From Calditrichota bacterium (GTDB lineage: Bacteria; Electryoneota; RPQS01), in assembly GCA_020637395.1 (NCBI GenBank), contig JACJWA010000001.1:1612001-1676000 (forward strand): a stretch of 64,000 bases of DNA, written 5' to 3'. Positions 23,471 through 32,898 of the stretch are shown one piece after another. Position 1 is the first letter of the stretch. Each line of letters opens with the position of its first letter. The notes beneath the pieces were generated by a model. That model saw nothing but the letters and a program-made list of their open reading frames with translations. It made no database searches and was not told the origin of the DNA. Position numbers and translations under genes: made by a program.

Positions 23471-25028
23471 CCGGATAGTCCGTCGTGTAGTGCAGTCCGC
23501 GACTTTCCTTGCGGGAAAGCGCCGAACGCACAATCAAATCAGCCGTCAGAACCAAATTGCGGAGTTCCACCAGATCCGGACTCATTCGGGTCCTCTGGTA
23601 GAATTCCGCAATTTCTTTGGTCAAGAGGGACAAGCGGGCGCTCGCGCGTTCCAAGCGCTCGGACGAGCGAACGATTCCGACGAAGTCCCACATCAACCTG
23701 CGAATCTCATCCCGGTTGTGCTTGAGAAGTACTGCTTCGCGCTGGTCGTGTGTTCCCTTGGCCGACCACGGATCCGCGGTCGGAAGTTCCTCACACGTCT
23801 CCAACCATGCCTTGCAGTTCTCCGCAGCGCTTGCCGCGAACACTACCGCTTCCAGCAGCGAGTTTGAAGCCAGCCGGTTCGCCCCGTGCAGACCCGTGCA
23901 GGCCACCTCACCCACCGCATAAAGCCCGTCTATCGAACTCCGTCCGTTCAGATCCGTCTCGACTCCGCCGCACATATAATGCGCCGCTGGAACCACCCAG
24001 ATCGGCTCGTCTGTGAAATCAAACCCCTTCTTCAGGCAGGTCTTGTCTATGTGAGGAAAGCGGGACCTGAGGCTCTGTGCGTCCAGATGCGTACAATCCA
24101 ACAGCACATAGGGATCTCCGGTCCGCTTCAACTCTGAGTCAATCGCCCGTGCTACAATGTCGCGAGGCGCAAGCTCTTCCCGCTTATCGTAGCGATGCAT
24201 GAACGGCTCCCCGTCCGAGGTCTTGAGCCGCGCGCCAAAACCGCGCAGTGCTTCCGTGATCAAGTGATTCTGCCCGTTGTCATCCCGATCATACATCGTC
24301 GTCGGATGAAACTGAAAGAACTCCATGTCAGAAACCACCGCGCCCGCCCGATAGGCCGCCGCGACGCCGTCGCCCGTCGCTATGGGAGGATTGGTCGAAT
24401 GCTGATAGACAATACCCGCGCCGCCCGTCGCCAAGACGACCGCGCGTGCCCGAAGCGGTTCGATAGAGCCGTCGCGGGAGTCCAGAACATAGACGCCAAA
24501 ACATCTCTGTCCAAGTTTCGCCTCAGGTTTGGAAGGACGCGGCGTAACCAACAGGTCCACCATGACGTGATGCTCAAAAACCTGAATCCGCGCGCTTTCC
24601 CGGACTCTGCGCAGCAGCACGCTCTCGATTTCCTGCCCGGTCTTGTCTTTGTGATGCAGAATACGCGCGCGACTGTGCCCCCCTTCGCGTGCAAGCTCAA
24701 GCTCGCCGTCACGCTTTGTGAAGCGAACCCCCAACTCCGCAAGTTCCGCCACTCGGCGAGGTGCCTCGCGCACAACTTTCTCCACCGCGTCGAGCTTGCA
24801 AAGCCCCCCTCCTGCTCCCAACGTGTCTTCCACATGCAGCGTGAAGTCGTCATCCTTGGCGGTGACCGCCGCGATGCCGCCTTGTGCCCAGTTCGTCGCT
24901 GATTGAGCCGAGTTCTTCTTGGTGATGAGCAAAACGTCGGCAAACCGCGCGCATTTCAGAGCCATCGAGAGCCCGGCTATGCCGCTGCCGACGATCACAA
25001 CATCCGTGGTGTGTGGGAAAGAGGACAC
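23415..25028 (-). CDS. nadB: L-aspartate oxidase NadB
   Basis: A 537-residue FAD enzyme converting L-aspartate to iminoaspartate, the first step of de novo NAD synthesis. The dinucleotide fold VVIVGSGIAGLSMAL is at about 10-24. Family blocks NWAQGGIAAV, HSRARILHHKDKTGQEI, VLATGGAGIVYQHSTNP, FFQFHPTTMY and YAVGEVACTGLHGANRLASN are all present, and the C-terminal helical domain has the expected length. The start is a GTG at 25028 without an obvious ribosome binding site. NadA, its partner, is not in the window. The last 56 bases overlap the convergent membrane protein gene. Confidence 0.95.
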   Translation of the reverse strand: MSSFPHTTDVVIVGSGIAGLSMALKCARFADVLLITKKNSAQSATNWAQGGIAAVTAKDDDFTLHVEDTLGAGGGLCKLDAVEKVVREAPRRVAELAELGVRFTKRDGELELAREGGHSRARILHHKDKTGQEIESVLLRRVRESARIQVFEHHVMVDLLVTPRPSKPEAKLGQRCFGVYVLDSRDGSIEPLRARAVVLATGGAGIVYQHSTNPPIATGDGVAAAYRAGAVVSDMEFFQFHPTTMYDRDDNGQNHLITEALRGFGARLKTSDGEPFMHRYDKREELAPRDIVARAIDSELKRTGDPYVLLDCTHLDAQSLRSRFPHIDKTCLKKGFDFTDEPIWVVPAAHYMCGGVETDLNGRSSIDGLYAVGEVACTGLHGANRLASNSLLEAVVFAASAAENCKAWLETCEELPTADPWSAKGTHDQREAVLLKHNRDEIRRLMWDFVGIVRSSERLERASARLSLLTKEIAEFYQRTRMSPDLVELRNLVLTADLIVRSALSRKESRGLHYTTDYPAMDTSQAPRHSRLSRLAP

Positions 25029-25052
25029 GAGAGTGAAGGTAGTGGAGTAAAG

Positions 25053-25074
25053 CGGGCCACACTTCTGCGGCCCG
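25053..25074 (-). terminator. Hairpin after the repeat-containing T9SS cargo gene
   Basis: A 9-bp stem (one G-U pair) with a 4-base loop, read on the minus strand as CGGGCCGCA-GAAG-TGTGGCCCG and followed by CTTTACT. It lies between the stop at 25092 and the nadB start at 25028, so nadB may be transcribed partly by read-through. Confidence 0.5.
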
Positions 25075-25091
25075 TGCGAGATCGGAAGTCT

Positions 25092-28000
25092 TTAGCGAAC
25101 GAGCAGAATCTTGCGAGACGAGTCGTAACGTCCCGCCGCTCGCAAATGCACGATGTACACGCCGGACGGCACCGGCACACCTGCATCATTGGTTGAGTCC
25201 CAACGGACTCGATACGACGACGGAGCGAGTTGCGCTCGCACCAACGTTCGCACCGGTTGTCCCAGAATATTGAAGATGCGAAGCTCCACGTCTTGTGTGA
25301 AGGGAGCGACGAACTCGATGTATGCTTCCTGATTGAAGGGATTCGGGAAAATATTCCGTAGCTCAAACTCTGAGGGTGGCTCGGCAGGTGTGCCGCTCGC
25401 ATCGAGAGCGATGGGAAAGATACTCAGTCCGTCCATCGAGACTGCTTCGAGATGATACGTGTAGGTCACTCCCGGAGTGAGGCCGCGATCCGTGAAACTG
25501 TAGCGTTTCAGAGACGAAGCGGTGCCACGACCATAGAGCTCCTGATTCTCCGAGTAAGTCCCGACCGTGCGCACTTCCGGATTCTCGGAGTCATACCGCT
25601 TCAGGTTGAATCCAAGTGTATTGAATTCCGACTCCACCATCCAGTTGACAACCAACGAACTGAATGTCGTGTCCTGACTGATGTACAAACTCGTCACCTG
25701 AACGGGCAGAGCAATGTCCGGCTGTCCTATGGGACACTCGAAACAGAAGACTGGATCTCCGCCGCAGTCCGCGTTGGTGCCGTCTGGAAGGATCAAGTTC
25801 ACCTGATTCGCCGAGTTTGCGTTGGCAACGAATCCTCCGCTGACGATAACGTAGCGTTCGAGGTTCCCGATGGGGAACACCAGCGAATCGAAAATCATGT
25901 CCCCGATCAGCCAGGAATCCAGCGTATCAATCGGAGTGTCCAGTTCCACCTGAAGAATGGGATCCACGCTGCTCCACAGAATGAACTCCCGCGCCAGAAT
26001 GTCCGAGGGAACCAGGCCGCCTTCAACTTCAAGCCGCAGAGCCCGTAAGGCGCTTTCGCCTTGAGCAGTCAATCCCAGTTCGAGGAGCGGAATTCCGCGC
26101 CCTCCGGGAATGATCGAAGTGCCCAATACATTCCCGGTTACTGTTACCGCCGACCCGCTGGGGAAAATCAACTCCTCAATAGTGCTCGACGACTCCGTAT
26201 TCAAGAGCGCGTCCCGATAGGAAATCGAGAGGCTGTACCTTCCGCGTGAAACCAGGCTGCCCGCATTTTGAACGGAGTCCACGCCTTCGCCAGCGGTCAA
26301 GAAACTCGCATTGAACTGCACGGATTTCAGAGAGCCTGAGTCGGGATCTGACAGATAGAGCACATGAGGAGAAAATGGGTCTATTTCCGGACCACCGGTC
26401 TGCGCAAGAATGAGCTTCACCGTTCCCGGAGTGGCTGCCTCAGGTTGACTGAATGTGACTTCGGTGCCAGTGAAGGCCAGTGTGTCTAACGACGAGGGTG
26501 TAAACAGCTCCGGCGGTTCCGTGGCACCATCATAGCGGACCACGCGACCAATGGAGCCTGCCTCGGGATTGCCGTTGGCGTCCTGATAAAAAACACGAAT
26601 CGAGTACTGCGAGCCGTGATGCAGCGCGTTGCCGCCTTCGACGCGAGTTACGGGCGGTCCGCTCAGATCCAGAGCCTGTGCATTCAAGAACAATCCGCGA
26701 ACTCCGCCGGAACTCAGATTCTCCAAGTAGATATCGTGCGGAGATCCCGGCGCGGATGGAATAGCGGCAAACACAAGATAGACGCTTCCCATGAGCGGCT
26801 GCTCGGGCAGCTCAAACTCCACCCAGAACGACGAGTTGTCCACTCCGCCGGGCTGCGGCGAGATTAGCCGAGGCGGAACCGTCGTCAGATCTTCGGGCCA
26901 AATGTACCCTGTGTTCGTCACCGAGGAAAATGGATTGCCAACGAGATCGCGATAGGAAAGTGTGACGTTGTAGAGAGTTTGCGATACCAGCGCATCGGAA
27001 CCTTCATGGTTGTTCTCTAATACGTAAGGTCCGCCCGCCCCAATGTCCGTTCCGTCCAGTACAAAAAAGTGCTGCCCGGAAGAATATTGATCTGGAACAA
27101 GTGTCAGCACATGTGGTGCGAGAGAATCAGGCACTACGGAGGCTGAGTCCGCCTCAAAAGTTAGCTGCACAATACTGGCTGCTTCGGGAAGGCGGTAGAT
27201 CACACGAACCTCAGGAGAAGGGGACTCCGAACCCACTCGCGGTTCCGTGAACACGGGCTGATCGGTCCGCAGATCCGTGAAGACATTCTGCACTACGGCG
27301 GTGTCCGACCTGATGCCATTGTCCGCGCGGTCATAGAAAAGCTGAAACTCGATACGCGAGTTGTGCGTCAATGTGTTCAATCCGCCCAGAGAATCCACAC
27401 CCGGCGTGGCGAGCAGATTCAGAGCGTTGATTTGCAGTGCCTTGTCCGTCCCCGCCAATGTATCGGCCAAATACAGGCGGTGAACCAACAATCCGCCTTC
27501 CGGCGGCGTTTCCCGCAAGCCCAACTCGAGTGTGCCGCGTACTGCATCCTGCGGCAAATCATACAGGAACTCTATGCTGCTGCTGACGGTGTCTTGAGTG
27601 ACCGGCTCGTGAATCGTTGGGCGTGTGAGGCTGGCAGGCAGAATCTGCAAGAAAGTGATGCGCTGAAGATCGGGGCTAATGCCTAAGCCGGAGAAGTCCA
27701 AGACATCAATATGACTCGCCCGGGCTTGAGAATACACCACGTCTTCATTGCCGTCCCGCCCGATCACCGCGAGGGCAAGCTGTACTGAGCGGATTTGCTG
27801 ACCCAAAACCTCCGGGAGCCGAACTCTGAACTCAATGCGCTGTGGATCCACTCCGTCGTTCACGATGAAATCAAGGGAATCCGCATTCAGAAAACTCGAT
27901 GACACCGGCTGGCCAAAGGGAATCGTTTGCGGATAATAAAACGCTTGAATTCTGAACCGCGGTCCACCCTCAAATCCAACTCCGTCCACCACCCAGTCTG

Positions 28001-28190
28001 CCGGAACCTGAACGGCAAGAGTGACAAAAATGAACTCGTTCTGTTCGACGACAGAGTCAAGCGCCGTAGGCTGCCCGGACATACCAAAGCCGCGAATCAC
28101 CAGCTGAGCCTGTGCGTGCTCGCTTGCGGCCAGCAGTAAAAGCCCTGCGATCAGGACCTTGAGACCAAGTTTCAGGCGGTTAGAGCTCAT
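25092..28190 (-). CDS. Secreted repeat protein with T9SS type A sorting domain
   Basis: A 1032-residue protein. The ATG at 28190 gives a signal peptide (LKVLIAGLLLLAASEHAQA); the reading frame upstream of it has no signal. Between about residues 190 and 690 I see four related units of roughly 110-120 residues, each containing an 'LYL.D' or 'IYLENLSSG' strand, an 'NA.LL' turn, then 'ISYRDALLNTESS', 'LSYRDLVGNPFSS' or 'VFYQDANGNPEAG'. A fibronectin-like unit follows (VVNWMVESEFNTLGFNLKR) and the end is a T9SS domain (LRNIFPNPFNQEAYIEFV, IFNILGQPVRTLV, PSGVYIVHLRAAG). It is probably a surface or secreted structural protein; function unknown. Confidence 0.88.
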   Translation of the reverse strand: MSSNRLKLGLKVLIAGLLLLAASEHAQAQLVIRGFGMSGQPTALDSVVEQNEFIFVTLAVQVPADWVVDGVGFEGGPRFRIQAFYYPQTIPFGQPVSSSFLNADSLDFIVNDGVDPQRIEFRVRLPEVLGQQIRSVQLALAVIGRDGNEDVVYSQARASHIDVLDFSGLGISPDLQRITFLQILPASLTRPTIHEPVTQDTVSSSIEFLYDLPQDAVRGTLELGLRETPPEGGLLVHRLYLADTLAGTDKALQINALNLLATPGVDSLGGLNTLTHNSRIEFQLFYDRADNGIRSDTAVVQNVFTDLRTDQPVFTEPRVGSESPSPEVRVIYRLPEAASIVQLTFEADSASVVPDSLAPHVLTLVPDQYSSGQHFFVLDGTDIGAGGPYVLENNHEGSDALVSQTLYNVTLSYRDLVGNPFSSVTNTGYIWPEDLTTVPPRLISPQPGGVDNSSFWVEFELPEQPLMGSVYLVFAAIPSAPGSPHDIYLENLSSGGVRGLFLNAQALDLSGPPVTRVEGGNALHHGSQYSIRVFYQDANGNPEAGSIGRVVRYDGATEPPELFTPSSLDTLAFTGTEVTFSQPEAATPGTVKLILAQTGGPEIDPFSPHVLYLSDPDSGSLKSVQFNASFLTAGEGVDSVQNAGSLVSRGRYSLSISYRDALLNTESSSTIEELIFPSGSAVTVTGNVLGTSIIPGGRGIPLLELGLTAQGESALRALRLEVEGGLVPSDILAREFILWSSVDPILQVELDTPIDTLDSWLIGDMIFDSLVFPIGNLERYVIVSGGFVANANSANQVNLILPDGTNADCGGDPVFCFECPIGQPDIALPVQVTSLYISQDTTFSSLVVNWMVESEFNTLGFNLKRYDSENPEVRTVGTYSENQELYGRGTASSLKRYSFTDRGLTPGVTYTYHLEAVSMDGLSIFPIALDASGTPAEPPSEFELRNIFPNPFNQEAYIEFVAPFTQDVELRIFNILGQPVRTLVRAQLAPSSYRVRWDSTNDAGVPVPSGVYIVHLRAAGRYDSSRKILLVR

Positions 28191-28237
28191 TTGTTTTGCT
28201 GGTTGCAACCATTGTGCCGGGTCAGGCATGGTTCAGG

Positions 28238-29476
28238 CTATAGCTCGCGAATCGCTTCGCCCAAAAGCCCAAGATGTTTACGTGTTTCCACCGGATCGCA
28301 GCCAACACTGACCCGAATGTGGCCGGGAAGCTCAAACAAGGATCCGGGGAAAACCGTGACTTCGCGCTCGAGACCCAGCCGGTCTACGAATTTGCGGTCG
28401 TCTGCTTGTCCGGGCAATTTGATACAAGCATTAACGCCACCCGCTGGCATGATCAGCTCAGCCGTAGGTATGCTTTTCATGAAGACCGTGAGCATGGACA
28501 TTTGACTGCAGGCGACCTGCCTGCGTTGCCGAAACCATTCCAATGCCACATCACTGCGCAGGATTTGATCGGCCAAGTCCTCCGAAACATACGGTTGCTG
28601 GACCCCCATCAGGTTGTTCAACCTGTAGGCGCGACGGACGATGTCCGCAGGTGCCACAGCCCATCCAACCCGCAGGGAATCCAATCCCCAAGTTTTGTCC
28701 AGACTGCTGACAGAGATTGCATCGTACGTGAACGCATGCGAGCGATAATCCGGGCGGGTGAACGGAAGATAAACCTCATCGACAATCAGATAAGCTCCGG
28801 CAGCACGGCAGATTTCGGCCATTTCCCGGACGAGCTGCGGCTCCATCTCCGTCTGCGTGGGATTATGGAGATTGGTCAGCCAAACCAGCTTGACGTCGCT
28901 TGAAAGCATTTCCTGAAGGTCCCCAAGCCTGGGGAGGAAACCGGCTTCTTCGCGACGGGGAAGGCGAATGACTTCGTCCGCCAGCATCTCAATGCCGCGC
29001 ATTACCGGCTCATAGACTGGCTGCTCAACAATCGCCTTGCCGCCTTGTTCCAGAAGCGCCCCGGCAATCAGAAAGTTTGCCTGAGACGCGCCTTGAGCAA
29101 TGAGCGCTTCTTCCGCCGACGCATCGTAGAACTGCCCGATCTTGGCCCGAAGGCCCGGATGTCCATAGAACGCGCCTTTGCCTGCTAACCGGGGCTCAAA
29201 CGGACCGCCGGGAATCTCTTTCAGGGACTTGACGAGCGGCACAGCGCTCCGCGAGAGCGAAGGAGAATCCGATGTGTGAGCGGACTTCGCCCACTCCATC
29301 AACGTGGAGCTTTTCCAGAGCGGCTGATCGGGTCTGACTGTATTCACAAGATTTGGATAGAAATCTAAGTTGAGGTGGGGCCTGCTACCAGCTTCGCTAC
29401 TCTTGAACGGCGGCAAAGTGTCTTGGGTTGCGCATGGCAAATTCCACGGCAATTCGGTCCATTCGCGCTCTCGCAA
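28238..29476 (-). CDS. PLP-dependent aminotransferase, class I/II
   Basis: A protein of up to 412 residues with a fold-type I PLP core. Visible are GASQANFLIAGALL, the nucleotide-like VKLVWLTNLHNPTQTEM (the NP of the PLP-binding Asn), AAGAYLIVDEVYLPF (Asp/Tyr) and the Schiff-base motif SSLDKTWGLDSLRVGW (Lys). Substrate cannot be deduced; remote resemblance is to the alliinase/capreomycidine-synthase-like branch. The start is uncertain: the longest frame begins with TTG at 29476, and a GTG at 29347 is an alternative. It is divergent from kdsC. Confidence 0.8.
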   Translation of the reverse strand: MREREWTELPWNLPCATQDTLPPFKSSEAGSRPHLNLDFYPNLVNTVRPDQPLWKSSTLMEWAKSAHTSDSPSLSRSAVPLVKSLKEIPGGPFEPRLAGKGAFYGHPGLRAKIGQFYDASAEEALIAQGASQANFLIAGALLEQGGKAIVEQPVYEPVMRGIEMLADEVIRLPRREEAGFLPRLGDLQEMLSSDVKLVWLTNLHNPTQTEMEPQLVREMAEICRAAGAYLIVDEVYLPFTRPDYRSHAFTYDAISVSSLDKTWGLDSLRVGWAVAPADIVRRAYRLNNLMGVQQPYVSEDLADQILRSDVALEWFRQRRQVACSQMSMLTVFMKSIPTAELIMPAGGVNACIKLPGQADDRKFVDRLGLEREVTVFPGSLFELPGHIRVSVGCDPVETRKHLGLLGEAIREL

Positions 29477-29594
29477 GGAAGTTCAATGGCTCGTTCCGAT
29501 TCTGCGCACCGCCAAGAACTGCAAGGTAATGGTAAAGCAGGAGATAATCAAGCTCCTTTTGGCATCTTGTGCGGAGATTTGTTGTAGTGTAGAG

Positions 29595-29623
29595 TTGACA
29601 ATCCTGCCAAATTGCCCTATCTT
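29595..29623 (+). promoter_or_regulatory. Sigma-70 promoter of the kds-lpt operon
   Basis: A perfect -35 TTGACA (29595-29600) and -10 TATCTT (29618-29623) separated by exactly 17 bases. Transcription would start near 29630, about 29 bases ahead of the kdsC start. This is the best housekeeping promoter in the window. Confidence 0.8.
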
Positions 29624-29658
29624 AGCAAGCAAAAATTGTACCCCAACTCTATACATTC

Positions 29659-30246
29659 TTGAATCAAAACTTGAAAGCCAGCATCTTGGCCTTTCAACCT
29701 GAACTGCCAGCCGAACTTCTTGAGAAACTTGCACGCATCAAGCTCTTGCTGGTGGACGTGGACGGTGTCTTGACCGACGGGCAGATCCAATTTGACGATC
29801 AGCTTCTGGAGTCCAAGGGCTTTTCGACACGAGACGGTCTGGCATTGGGCCGAATCTCAAGATTCGGACTGCGAACGGGAGCGATTTCAGGACGAGAATC
29901 CCGCGCAACAGAGGCCCGACTTCAAGGATTGAAGTTCGATGTCATTCGCCTGGGTTTTTTGGAGAAATGGCCCGTCGCAAAAGAAATCATTGATGAACTT
30001 GGACTCGAGGCGCATGAAGTCGCCTTCATCGGAGACGATTTGGTGGATTGGCCCGTGCTCGCTCGCTGCGGACTGTCTGTCGCGCCTGCCGACGCTCATC
30101 CTGGCATCCGCAACGCGGTCGAACTCGTCTTGAGTTCTGAAGGCGGGCGTGGATGTGTCCGGGAATTTGTGGACCTTTGGCTTCATGCGAACGGAAGATG
30201 GACGGATTTCGTGAACAGCTTTGAAAGTGCCGAAGATGGCCGATAA
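29659..30246 (+). CDS. kdsC: 3-deoxy-D-manno-octulosonate-8-phosphate phosphatase KdsC
   Basis: A 195-residue HAD-superfamily phosphatase that makes free KDO for LPS. The nucleophile motif DVDGVLTDG is at 33-41, the second Lys/Thr region includes TGAISGRESRATEARLQGL, and VAFIGDDLVDWPVL is the metal-binding C-terminal motif; KdsC proteins are cap-less (C0) like this. The start is taken as TTG at 29659 because no ATG precedes the conserved core; there is no ribosome binding site, so the exact start is uncertain. It overlaps kdsD by 11 bases. Confidence 0.92.
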   Translation: MNQNLKASILAFQPELPAELLEKLARIKLLLVDVDGVLTDGQIQFDDQLLESKGFSTRDGLALGRISRFGLRTGAISGRESRATEARLQGLKFDVIRLGFLEKWPVAKEIIDELGLEAHEVAFIGDDLVDWPVLARCGLSVAPADAHPGIRNAVELVLSSEGGRGCVREFVDLWLHANGRWTDFVNSFESAEDGR

Positions 30247-31219
30247 CCTTCAGAATGCTATGACTGCGGCACGCCGGCTGCTGCAAATCGAGGCCGATGC
30301 CGTTCGCGAGCTGGTTTCCAGGCTGGATGGCGAGTTTCAGCAAGCCGTCCAACTGCTCATGGGTATTCGCGGACGAGTCATTGTGACAGGAATCGGCAAG
30401 AGCGGGCACATTGGGCGCAAGATTTCGTCCACGCTTGCCTCCACGGGAACTCCCTCTTCGTTTTTGCATCCCGTGGAAGCCGCGCACGGCGATCTGGGCA
30501 TGATTGCGCGCGACGACGCGGCGCTGATTGTTTCCAAAAGCGGCGACTCGGAAGAGCTGTGGGCCGTACTTCCCTACTTGAAACTGACCAGTATTCCGAT
30601 TGTCGGGCTATTGGGTAATCCCAATGGCGCGTTGGCCGCAAAGTGCGACGTCGTGCTGGATTGTTCCGTGGCCGAAGAGGGCTGCCCGATGAATCTCGCG
30701 CCAACCTCCTCAAGCACAGCGGCGCTGGCCATGGGCGACGCGCTGGCCGTTGCGCTCTTGACGGCAAAGGAATTTTCCGCTGAAGATTTCGCCTATCTGC
30801 ACCCCGGCGGTTCTCTGGGACGCCGTCTGCTGCTGCGCGTGGAGGACGTCATGCACAGCGGCGACAAGATGCCCGTTGTTCAGGAAACGGACGACTTGAA
30901 GAGTGCCGTGTTGTGCATGTCCGAACGACGACTCGGAGCAGTTTGTCTGGTGAATCAACAAGGAATTCTGACCGGAATCTTCACGGATGGAGACCTGCGG
31001 CGCGCCTGGCAGGAAGATGCACAACTGAGCGGATCGCGAGTCGGCGAATTGGCGACGCGCAATCCGAAGACTGTGCAGCGCGACGAGCTGGTGACCACGG
31101 CCGTCAATCTCATGGAACGTCACAATATCATGGTACTTCCCGTAACGGAATCCAGCGGCAGACTGGCGGGAGTTGTACACATGCACGACTTGCTGAAATC
31201 CGGCATCGGGCGGTCGTGA
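30236..31219 (+). CDS. kdsD: Arabinose-5-phosphate isomerase KdsD
   Basis: A 327-residue enzyme converting ribulose-5-phosphate to arabinose-5-phosphate for KDO synthesis. A SIS domain (GRVIVTGIGKSGHIGRKISSTL, HGDLGMIARDD, SKSGDSEELWAVLPYL, LAPTSSSTAALAMGDALA) is followed by LHPGGSLGRRLL and two CBS domains (from about 205). Start is the ATG at 30236 within the kdsC end; a TTG 15 bases upstream is an alternative. It shares GTGA with lptC. Confidence 0.94.
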   Translation: MADNLQNAMTAARRLLQIEADAVRELVSRLDGEFQQAVQLLMGIRGRVIVTGIGKSGHIGRKISSTLASTGTPSSFLHPVEAAHGDLGMIARDDAALIVSKSGDSEELWAVLPYLKLTSIPIVGLLGNPNGALAAKCDVVLDCSVAEEGCPMNLAPTSSSTAALAMGDALAVALLTAKEFSAEDFAYLHPGGSLGRRLLLRVEDVMHSGDKMPVVQETDDLKSAVLCMSERRLGAVCLVNQQGILTGIFTDGDLRRAWQEDAQLSGSRVGELATRNPKTVQRDELVTTAVNLMERHNIMVLPVTESSGRLAGVVHMHDLLKSGIGRS

Positions 31220-31797
31220 AACGCGTCTTGCAAGCCCTGCTGCTGTTCGGTGTTCTTGGCTGCAGCTCCACTCCCCCTCCTCCTGAACAGCCGGCAGAAG
31301 AAGAGTACCCCGAGCAAGAGTTATCGCGCGCAAAGATCTCGTTCTACACGAATGACCGCTTGGCCACGCTGATTGACGCCGGACACGTGTTGCAGTATGA
31401 AAAACAGAATCTGATCATTCTGGACAGCGGAGTGGTTGCGGATTTTTTTGATGAATTCGGCACGCAGCGCACGCGAATCTGGGCAGACTCCGGTACGGCT
31501 TCGGAAACCACGCGCAATCTGAATGCTTTTGGGAATGTGGTCGCGCGCTCGGACAGCGGCGAGCAACTCGAAACGGATTGGCTGCGCTACGAGAACGCGA
31601 CCGGAATGATCTTCGCAGAAGGCAAGGTTAAGATATCCACGCCCACGGATACGATTTACGGAACCGGATTTCGCGCCGACAAGAATCTGAAGAATTGGAC
31701 AGTGGATCATCCCACCGGACGTACTCTGCGGGACCGCCCGGTTCGGACTCTGGAAGAAGAGACTCGACCCGACTCCGTTTCTGCGGATTCACTCTGA
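31216..31797 (+). CDS. lptC: LPS export protein LptC, lipoprotein type
   Basis: A 193-residue protein starting at GTG 31216, which overlaps the kdsD stop (GTGA). Its N-terminus ends in a lipobox (LLLFGVLGC, Cys16) instead of the uncleaved membrane helix found in E. coli LptC. The LptC/OstA-like beta-jellyroll follows (LSRAKISFYTN, SGVVADFFDEFGTQRTRIWADSG, VVARSDSGEQLETDWLRY, GTGFRADKNLKNWTV). LptC links LptB2FG to LptA in the periplasm. Lipoprotein LptC forms are known from Bacteroidota-type bacteria. It is 2 bases from the next gene. Confidence 0.85.
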   Translation: MKRVLQALLLFGVLGCSSTPPPPEQPAEEEYPEQELSRAKISFYTNDRLATLIDAGHVLQYEKQNLIILDSGVVADFFDEFGTQRTRIWADSGTASETTRNLNAFGNVVARSDSGEQLETDWLRYENATGMIFAEGKVKISTPTDTIYGTGFRADKNLKNWTVDHPTGRTLRDRPVRTLEEETRPDSVSADSL

Positions 31798-31799
31798 GT

Positions 31800-32882
31800 A
31801 TGAAACTTCTTCCGTTTCTCCTCTTGCTTTTCTCTGCGCTGTTGTTTGCTCAGCAGAATCGCGGATCGGTTGAGCTGCGGCGCGCCGACGCGTTGAGCTA
31901 TGGGGAAGAAAACGGAGCAAAGTATCAGAAGCTCTCCGGCAACGTCGAAATCGGCAAGGACAGTCTGAGCATCACCTGCGAACTCGCGACCTACTTTCCG
32001 GACTCGGGACTTCTATATTTCACACAAGAAGTGGTCGTTCATGACGGGCAGCGAACCATGCTCGCCGACGAAGTGACGTATCTCGACTGGTTGGAAGAGG
32101 TTCATGCCCGCGGCCGTGTGCGCATCTATCAGGACTCGATCAAGATTCACTGCGACCGCGCCTTATATCACGAGCGATTGAAGAACGGATTTCTCTACGA
32201 CAATGTCCGGGTCCGCTATGATGCGCGTCAAGTAACATTGACCGGTGGGCTCGGGTACTTCGATCACGAAGAGAACTCCGCGTGGATGACACAGAGACCG
32301 GTGCTCGTCCGGCGCGATTCTCTTGGCAACGCCTTTACGGAAATCACCGGCGACACGATTGCATTTGCCGATGCGAGCGGGATGGCCCGAGCAGTTGGTT
32401 CTGTGAAGGTGGTGCGCGATAGTCTAACCGCGTTTGGCGAGATCCTGACTTTCTTCACGGACTCCTCATTCGCGGAACTTACGGGGGATCCGCTTGCTCT
32501 CTCTGCGGCGGACAGCATTCAAGGCGACAGCATGCTGCTCTTTTTTGATGGAGAGGTTCTCGAACGAGTTGAGGTGCACGGGCATGCGCATGCTACGAGT
32601 CCCGCAGACACCGTTCCCGGTGCGCCTCGTCAGATCCTGACAGGTCAGATGATGACGCTGTGGATTGAAAACAGCTTGCTTTCACGCGCGCTGGTGGAAG
32701 GTACCGCAACGGCGACCTACTTCATCCGGGATGACCAGGGCGCGCAAGGATTGAACGTCACGTCCGGCGACCGGCTCGCCATCACTTTCAGTGACCGCAA
32801 GATCTCGAGAATCAGAGTTCAAGGCGGCACGGAAGGCAAATATACCCCAGAATCGCTGGTGAATTCAGCGCACTCAAACTAA
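31800..32882 (+). CDS. LptA/OstA-like periplasmic LPS transport protein
   Basis: A 360-residue protein with a signal peptide (MKLLPFLLLLFSALLFAQ) and OstA-family beta-strand repeats (LSGNVEIGKDSLSITCELATYF, EVVVHDGQRTMLADEVTYL, RVRIYQDSIKIHCDRALY, SGDRLAITFSDRKISRIRVQGG). It is about twice the length of E. coli LptA and would form a longer bridge segment, or may be closer to the N-terminal domain of LptD. It lies in the lptC-lptA-lptB order known from proteobacteria. The start ATG is two bases after the lptC stop. Confidence 0.8.
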   Translation: MKLLPFLLLLFSALLFAQQNRGSVELRRADALSYGEENGAKYQKLSGNVEIGKDSLSITCELATYFPDSGLLYFTQEVVVHDGQRTMLADEVTYLDWLEEVHARGRVRIYQDSIKIHCDRALYHERLKNGFLYDNVRVRYDARQVTLTGGLGYFDHEENSAWMTQRPVLVRRDSLGNAFTEITGDTIAFADASGMARAVGSVKVVRDSLTAFGEILTFFTDSSFAELTGDPLALSAADSIQGDSMLLFFDGEVLERVEVHGHAHATSPADTVPGAPRQILTGQMMTLWIENSLLSRALVEGTATATYFIRDDQGAQGLNVTSGDRLAITFSDRKISRIRVQGGTEGKYTPESLVNSAHSN

Positions 32883-32898
32883 CTGTCCGGAGTCATTC

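Noticed and set aside
30913..31215. In-frame extension upstream of lptC
   Set aside because: It lies inside the CBS domains of kdsD in another frame, while the GTG at 31216 gives a lipobox signal peptide and a GTGA overlap.
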